Assembly: GCA_030068145.1 (NCBI GenBank)
Contig: JAPJBO010000044.1
Location: forward strand, 372,001 to 436,000
Direction: 5' to 3'
DNA from: Diplonema papillatum
Taxonomy: Eukaryota; Euglenozoa; Diplonemea; Diplonemida; Diplonemidae
DNA: 64,000 bases
Position numbers and translations under genes: made by a program. A model generated the notes under the pieces. The model ran no database searches. It saw only the letters and a program-made list of their open reading frames with translations, and had not been told where the DNA came from. This document shows, piece after piece, positions 63,401-64,000 of this stretch. The first letter of the stretch is position 1. Each line of letters opens with the position of its first letter.

Positions 63401-64000
63401 AGCGCGACCTGCGCCTGGAGCGGGCGACCGTCGAAAAGCTGTCCGCCGACCGATCCGACCTGTCCCGCGCCCTCGGCACCCAGCACGCCCGCGGCAACCA
63501 GCTCGAGGCGGACCTTGCTGCAGCTGCAGCCGGAGTCGCGCCGGACCTGCAGGTCCTCCATCCGCCTCCGAGCCCTCGCGAGCTCGAAGGCGAAATTGAA
63601 GCTGCGAAAACCAAAGACGACGACCCGCATGCGCAAGGAGGCGCCGCGGCCGTGGGTGATTCGAGCCTGCGGCAGGCCGGGGCCGACCTGGAGCGGGCTC
63701 ACGCGAAGATCGCCGAACTCGAAGCGGAAAGAGACGGCCTCGAGGAGGCCCACCGCGAGTTGTCGGAACGCGCCCGGCAAGAAGAAGCGGCCTGGAAAGA
63801 GCGCTTGCAGCGCGCCGAATCGGCCGTGGCGGAGCTGCAAGGTGAACTCGACGACACGCGTGGTCACATGCGGGAGCTGACAGCGAAGACGGAGTCGCAA
63901 GCCCGCCAGCTTGTCACCAGCGGCGAGGTGCTGCAGCAGCTCGAAGCCGAGCTTGAAGCAGCGAACGCTTCAAACTTAGCGGCGCGAGAGAATACCGGGC
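45457..64000 (+). CDS. Giant coiled-coil protein with DPY-30/RIIa-like N-terminus (3' incomplete)
   Basis: One frame is open from ATG 45457 to the right edge, at least 6,181 codons without an intron. An in-frame TGA at 45358 and no ATG between fix the start. Residues 9-47 (EYLQRKGVSALFDGMIRDIA..PGPWILRFLKARQ) match the DPY-30/RIIa dimerisation-docking helix pair. Residues about 66-136 form a small domain (LEGVYTLAGAANGVPFWKSR, RLYTNSRGAWVIAES, SPVDVKIW) of unknown function. A Ser/Pro/Ala linker reaches about residue 300, then heptad coiled coil dominates. Internal repeats: GLQxL-containing modules (985-1195 and 3590-4332), 98-99-residue repeats (1739-1995), Ser-Asp runs (2645-2735), 46-residue repeats (3110-3248), DFQSA motifs (3342-3542 and near 4353), and four ADxLDFxATxLSR motifs (4664-4827). 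A short polyGln lies near 5449. Inference: an elongated cytoskeletal or flagellar scaffold. The C-terminus is outside the window. Confidence 0.95.
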   Translation, partial: MEEPRTEGDVEYLQRKGVSALFDGMIRDIADAQPARPGPWILRFLKARQTAPPPDTLWVQAGPLKSLEGVYTLAGAANGVPFWKSRGNRLYTNSRGAWVIAESQRKMAEDTGVVFSDAPHDGAESPVDVKIWRHQDSRRTVAAVVVTAAAPPPRSPSAPFSAPTAASSQMVSALSGTRAGSPPAAAAQPSLSRHGSSSLYTARKPPQDFNSSHGSAAGSRSPLRSSFTWSPTNALSDPNASARSVRDTSPPSRRRHSGTPQVKSPSSARSLKSAARSGNLPSSEEPDPQQHTASDEGFGRARTSAQKWKEEAASSTMKSVTLEAELDLAKSANAKLAARARRKSSEAATLQTEITRLQGRLTDQVLLQQHAAADDALENATLHSATSSPAFHPAASSVARLQGELFAAQEEVDLLTVSRKKDQTELETLRDALHGFQAEKHRLEADLDASRGRCALVQQTVGSLKSELADSLRQCEGLQAEKDREATRADRRTQHVDEECEALRRKVSATAAEAQEKLREKERELQSQKAEVEYLKQAVARNERATETMQQRMVAERDEQKEYVDVMRAKLSKATVENTSLKADLDQAVASMDAFRTRTREEIEENYRQLNQLPDLRRKLETKEAELAQSLKRLSTFEDKLADATLAADQHKAEAASEKRRSEQLAETVEELRGLAETKSRAIERLEQTLAEVQESADRRDREASAGISKLETEILDLAASIGEKDAETEQNELGAARRAAELEQAAQNLAAEVASKTRACSQLSRELDGLRESMVDRDARYRQDHAELVRLLSEKDAEVARLRRDNGALQAASSAAAPTEGTRALEAELERERLLTADLTKRLEAAERASESPEEPAPEMEELAEMVSVLEDELREVRIERDALRGAVGKFKADRTADSAAFRQREALLKASNHTLQAELDESTSDWRAASGLQDDIVELLQNASASESALSREQAAENRLLTERVLQLELLAEADSPPGPKSGLQALHNARNAATEEAPSPPGLQALQNASKTDEASDLGARVDELQEALARERGLSAEKDREIATLQQRVDEIEANSAFDRRELEEKFEQERGLSVEKDRQIATLQQQLDEIEASSPDSAFDRRELEEKLEQERSLSVEKDGQIATLQQRLGEIEERLELEGQHPQQESQTTTHQLHVEGAGLQALSRSSDAAADQAGTTTATPGLQALKNSVEAAADETSDRLDDETRRELGELRRQLERERGEAAEKDERIAGLTAAAERANEEAEGLRAKARANDERAERLKKELTDGLQRASSEIDRLMEQLQDLSVRNEELRSELEQERESRRESLFGSPEPSPRSSQLTGALDRGASSVPTGEEAARRSLLSVPASDPRALSASNFRSTSSGSSSMKSAQDEPDDPAALLSLVQQLTSRNAALQQAISDTTASAAERDEAVAKCLLLETELQQHRHETHAELVEARETIERLRAELDSQQTVLTSVQGEVTHLGDALAAKEEEMNELRKANEAHELRQGLQGPHADGASADSRGSSVGKGNPVEDEVARLKRELEAAREERQKLVKEVAELSAGTDALEGEAKRLAAEVEKVTADKEELDALLKDMELIQAEVATLTEALADSKSHTSALQNDLLTANTRIQQLEGSLHEKPDTIQLEQRLLKSEACVEVLVQEKAALLGKVADLQSELQLAGGIMTDKDAVISGMQRLLDQLRGETRELQRAVDDGNETADALSSALSDLAQANAATETLAAELAQRVADDEARETVLIEERDTLAIHVRELEEMQKQNSSAPAPGAGEAEELTALREKEAQLNRELQRAVDEGNETADTLSSALSNLAQANAATETLAAGLAQRVADDEARETVLIEERDTLASRVRELEETQRQNAGAPVPPGAGEAEELAALREKEAQLHRELQRAVDEGNETTDALSSALSNLAQANTATETLAAELAQRVADDEAREMALIEERDTLADRIRELEEIQRQHSSAPDDKDRGTPAPSAGEAEELAALREKETKLNRELTLERFARESMQTTLQAEQETADNLRLALSRLEYQLSEDGRARDRDVQRSLEAELAATQQQLAEANARAATATIPVESPTISFENAELSDQKSAEPPLVGDLLAERRILQKEVEDLSKSVRERDVENSDMKQVVGLLSTQLRKVTTENLQNDEKRQAELESLAGQFSELQARYDEETSLRSEEALERDRLATDLGELRSQYDKAERWTALEPTASDYHPRGEEENDGDHLEAGLRQVRVPSENYLRSPRMRGAGAGFDGAEHTEAGELRKQLAAATAANEALRLELDLLKEAAPAALPAAVPNELLSARAELDDLRAANAALEEIAGQLRGQVEAKTAEVLKGAEVIGQLLEGNEVTAAAQEEYGRSLGEAEVKLHAAQEELHRAEAELRERGSELVSRAADELEDRTTLEAQVRLASDRARQAEAKLPAMPQSDSVDQLEQTSSSHVLPRMSPEDFADRDHLSAALIEKNAAGLESNREGNDEETTKLRDDLRVKEEAMKELASDLAAEQKKCVDLERLAAVLHEQLADVEASCGGDAGGKTDAERDQALGGGEREELLTKIASLQQELACVEADCARATRTIHVLVEALDENLNEPGGGSDAADQPEPLHHTASEEMEWQHGFIHLEQPSEIVANEEMLARVDSTDRAVSDSADFSARRSVLLDAADSAFDRSDSADIRSDVMMQSRSNLRGAEGIERGRSDSVDHACPDSLGLAPAADDSDDKSDSANLPGSASCGDFGGEDIEIPGCRFVDIEMGAGDAYANVLPHAADMINNLLYVLDAAETDRNSLAAELASAFDQVRVLESIVAKVESEAAQLQASILEMQEAYNLDDADDALYAAIKDNLHAKLPPVRVRPSSSSLRTSSKEKDNQSDHDSAGGPSLASGDADTTQKHFQSHATLPAAVPLSHPVNIVSSITGPSSATSQDAVQRYLRRIHSAAHQDGDLASDGPWSALGVDTPPEVDESYSMEDQVSALRRRVQRRDAAIRALEEVVHRVTGAAEAAKERFSDASEETQVPTAAAEARREARDTISRLLKEAEEAAARESALARELQTARASATGAEKPAEEADDADLDAAVAYHRTDSVRAVAAETSAAKALVEAMEEGLKEYKQQFDELEVSHHELSHENARLQQALDAARAELQDSHEAIQTGMKEHKQQFDELERGHQELSTENVALQQDLDAVRAELQGSHEAMDAGLKKHKQQVDELERSYQELSKRTVALQEALDAAQSAKSGALDAADRGRGLQPTSGADEVPASAADDDGGEPVARGLPIQTDPASSDEGQTGTPEGAERGLSGISVAAPERALAGPGEVGSSVEGPQEAEAQEAVHSPFREDFLEFESPADAQPPNPSEAPIQKQVSEDQHPPAEQVVDFQSAQGPNDLQVQAKKSLCSPLTEPPVDFQSAVDGGAPSEVPAHAVAPINSPFADGFLEFESGREGDRPRGAWRQAPRDVDSPLVAFQTAQGPHEFARSVDEHPLDFQSAVEGGGPSEAATGELPAGDGAGRRQARHSVGSHLIDFQSAVATPPSLESPLTVNNEGGWSENPYAALAQANEALQADLDRSHSDNRALRHQLEELLASGKGTGLQALNNAASAPRDATAGPGLQVLNNAAQPAADAERICDELRAQLERERESCAEKDRQIASLQRTDEATAGGKPETAGGTAEPRSPDRTLEKAGLQVLYAASAAMSPGLRVLRDASSRTSTDETVELQTALEELREQLKREREVSSEKDIRLADLQSQAYEAGARSPDRTVEKAGLQVLYAASAAMSPGLRVLRDASSRTSTDETVELQSALEELREQLKREREISSEKDIRLADLQRHADEAGAQSSDGTVEKAGLQVLYAARAAMSPGLQVLRDASRTSTDETVELQSALEELREQLKREREVSSEKDIRLADLQRHADEAGAQSSDGTVEKAGLQVLYAARAAMSPGLQVLRDASRTSTDETVELQSALEELREQVKREREVSFEKDVRLADLQRQADEAASQSSDRTAEKAGLQVLNAVTNDTGAPGLQALSNALHHTSADETGAIRSALEKLQGQLEREREVTAGKDTEIAELKQRFGDGVESAALPEKAGLQALNAVADETNAPGILALNNVLDTAAGEVGEIRLELDSIREQLEQECAHSGEKDRQIAALQRIADGAEPQKSDKEAGVQVSNQLSETEASGLQALLNSAADESVELRSALEETRAQLAREREISSGKDVHIAALQQKVDAVELSAPPGNGGLEALNAVKGKADAPGLLALNNALIATADETRNHSLELDALREQLERERELSSGKDRQIADLQERVQVVELPGSDRAGLQALHNAAKTNGTPTSDLHEEWRSAEDRPLESPGMDLVSYRSAMDDNTRTALLPNSSKEEQKQQVQVFATPMADYIDTQSGAGQARSMPKLSLQANGERDREEIDRQDAMEPQDEFRTPLNPPGWDFPPPARSEHHEELLSATQGSKRDSEDGSATPGPNGKCASLSGDAESLLVERDEALAYVCELEEALLRSEATALEAVEAMYALQNRLEDCAVEDACMSMKTLANAYEAKGRATGLESEVSRLQALVADGPDSASKDAEDQTKVVLALMDEIDELRAGTEGWKKMFGDLEQSAMSAVDELLLYQSTVEAVAEQEAEYCAQLVAAARPRERQANGDDDDHERSPAMPLALAEDLDFEATQLARIDSNLDVGSRDQQQPSPAVPCQVTAEIDFDATTMSRREHAVPAKPSHQQQQRRHLEAAPSGDCQESQQDQVPSPAVPLDLADDLDDAAQLSSRDLRAADSRGTGGPDLEDRPQSPSPSMPLGIADELDFSATHLSRAPHAAEAASEAGYSTDDADPPAPVSLPAPRAGDVAEYLRLLADMQDQFVTLEAHTQTERAASAARIASLTDEVDRLTGLLAGGTPEPEALTARSLDNASLAGSAESEEEPVTEEDLRAALAKSRVKRGMLAAKLEHLSTEHCRVLEETCTQRDDLMKQVEEAFGEIDGGASAELSAAQHDLATASAECERLSEALQAEQATSARLAASVTAAQSGNPETTVAGEQLRARCDELERELAAHANCAASLETLQEELMAAHADRARLTAELDTAEANAEMLVAKCDALEATLVSQENTIRDVTDRLKAMSDEDHEPGFAVQVAELVANLTLKDEEARALRHRLRKLELKAKVKRDQQREANKATPSTGALTLELRQVRGQLDANEDEADEMRELLVDRLSPVMHFDEGVPVAPSASDDHLRHRRHTVPIRPRLTLPYLEKEKEKEKEAEPPRDTVVRVVSPHPDTDPPSFPGSVGGKELESTIQSVDRVTADVVQMQDTVAYVLALTKEEVDGLNAERDELQAEITGLQKLVEEQSAEIESLREQDTMPGMQRQETAPLDTGLEKKDSQREEELEKLRTERDWLAEVAGGLVSRLTDGVIGMQEDVMVLASAGLTPPSSVRLSHEVTRTADTPIQQQQQQHRQQPDFSAARQKGGDLHNIREEINSLFMNSQNRNPFQNTLSNSQADASCASNVPLAAASTEPANNQSTPAVFSTPQTSAAGRSPVDRAEDVDELHASVRERDRLLSEANATLDSLKADKGDLLSELELAAAEMERLRTTQSKDDLEQSSKQLATETAALRAEVARLEADNAALVDSLGEQEDRVASLLLDVRRYSDLAAEAASRASVRRASATSDGDAAEKRRELEAHVRDLQEALSRAEISSHKSTDALQRTIAGLERELSAAREQVDRLKADLVELVSPTAAPFPRTPPPSSDEEGPGRLILKLRDDVDRTAAEKARLAEEAAEALRAADAAQDRLRGDNASLAAELERIDRARADERRELSEAADQIEFFVARLAEAEAAVEGGEALQAEVRRLREENESLHARRGDTAATDQPDASEVQNNLEAEVKRLADENRRLTAAADQPDALEIRNNLEAEVNRLAAEVAASVREKEALIERLEDALLELSETKIVARDARAAAVHNQDALWVAELKAHRLGDVAKELQRDLRLERATVEKLSADRSDLSRALGTQHARGNQLEADLAAAAAGVAPDLQVLHPPPSPRELEGEIEAAKTKDDDPHAQGGAAAVGDSSLRQAGADLERAHAKIAELEAERDGLEEAHRELSERARQEEAAWKERLQRAESAVAELQGELDDTRGHMRELTAKTESQARQLVTSGEVLQQLEAELEAANASNLAARENTG
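48403..49040 (+). repeat. GLQAL modules in the giant gene, first cluster
   Basis: Four GLQAL motifs (with HNARN, QNASK, SRSSD, KNSVE after them) alternate with coiled-coil units of the form LExERxLSxEKDRxIATLQQ, three of which are near-identical in protein (48537-48870). The same two-part module reappears at 56226-58450. Confidence 0.85.
50641..51440 (+). repeat. 98-99-codon tandem repeats in the giant gene
   Basis: AQRVADDEARE recurs with starts at 50671, 50965 and 51262 (294 and 297 bp apart), each followed by IEERDTLAxxxRELEExQ, a Gly/Pro/Ala break (APxPGAGEAEEL), ALREKEAQLxREL and GNETxDxLSSALSNLAQAN. High DNA identity points to recent unequal exchange. Confidence 0.9.
54784..55197 (+). 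repeat. 46-codon tandem repeats in the giant gene
   Basis: Three units 138 bp apart, at 54784, 54922 and 55060: GxKxxKQQxDELExxxxELS, then LQxxLDAxxAELQxSHEA. The 46-residue period is not a whole number of heptads and implies a hinge or phase shift in each unit. Confidence 0.9.
55590..56060 (+). repeat. DFQSA short-motif region in the giant gene
   Basis: (V/L/I)DFQSA followed by a Gly-rich turn occurs at 55591, 55675, 55909 and 56026, a variant (VAFQTAQGPH) near 55846, and SYRSAMDD near 58515. Two DFLEFES or GFLEFES motifs lie among them (55480-55780). The surrounding sequence is Pro/Glu/Ser-rich and not coiled coil. Confidence 0.85.
56226..58450 (+). repeat. 80-81-codon GLQxL/coiled-coil modules, second cluster
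   Basis: Near-identical units start near 56501, 56744, 56987, 57227 and 57467 (243, 243, 240, 240 bp). Each has GLQVLYAAxAAMSPGLQVLR, DETVELQSALEELREQLKRE and EKDIRLADLQRxADEAG. More diverged units continue to 58450 (GLQALNAVAD, GLLALNNALI, GLQALHNAAK). Confidence 0.92.
59446..59935 (+). repeat. Four ADxLDFxATxLSR motifs in the giant gene
   Basis: MPLALAEDLDFEATQLAR (59446), VPCQVTAEIDFDATTMSR (59552), VPLDLADDLDDAAQLSSR (59725) and MPLGIADELDFSATHLSR (59853), each preceded by a Ser-Pro-Ala or Ser-Pro-Ser motif in disordered sequence. Spacing varies while the motif stays, which is typical of a selected binding site. Confidence 0.88.

Noticed and set aside
58947-63614. 1,555-codon open frame on the minus strand
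   Set aside because: It is the antisense shadow of the giant gene: high GC at third positions and Glu/Ala/Leu/Arg-rich codons leave few stops on the opposite strand. Its Ser/Arg/Cys-rich translation has no domain pattern.

Overview
This window is nuclear DNA of a single-celled or otherwise early-branching eukaryote. Genes are split by GT-AG introns, coding sequence is clearly richer in GC than its surroundings, and most of the space between exons is interspersed repeats, minisatellites and small inverted-repeat transposons. I cannot name the species. A GATOR2-type gene, polyglutamine CAG runs and a giant coiled-coil protein that opens with a DPY-30/RIIa-like docking helix pair point to a flagellate protist. 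An alveolate-like affinity for the domain after that helix pair is only a recollection.

Four transcription units are supported, all on the + strand. (1) About 1-9227: the 3' two-thirds of a WDR59-like GATOR2 subunit (TORC1 amino-acid sensing), from the RWD region to the C-terminal zinc-binding RING, at the end of which a 255-bp segment is tandemly duplicated. (2) About 10447-13550: a disordered, proline-rich protein with two securely spliced 3' exons and a possible C2HC-finger exon upstream. (3) 15774-27157: an RNA-binding-type protein of about 944 residues in eleven proposed exons, with a CCCH finger, long polyglutamine tracts and a cold-shock-like module; all exon phases are compatible. (4) 45457 to beyond the right edge: one uninterrupted exon of at least 6,181 codons encoding a cytoskeletal-type coiled-coil giant with several internal repeat families and recurring short linear motifs.

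The introns and the roughly 18-kb gap at 27158-45456 are made of repeats. These include a tRNA-headed SINE-like element with a minisatellite body (two copies, in opposite orientation, in two different genes); a 2.13-kb element with hAT-like ends that carries a 203-bp satellite; a textbook 424-bp hAT MITE with an 8-bp target duplication; a 101-bp MITE with perfect 29-bp ends; palindrome-headed arrays; a duplicated 385-bp block; and several dispersed families, two of which lie on the same strand as the genes in every copy I found. A 46-bp relic of small-subunit rRNA lies at 11442-11487.

The most notable items are the giant gene with its modular repeats and conserved linear motifs, the tRNA-headed minisatellite element, and the satellite-carrying hAT-like element. 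Exon limits come from reading splice signals and codon phase by eye and have not been checked against transcripts.
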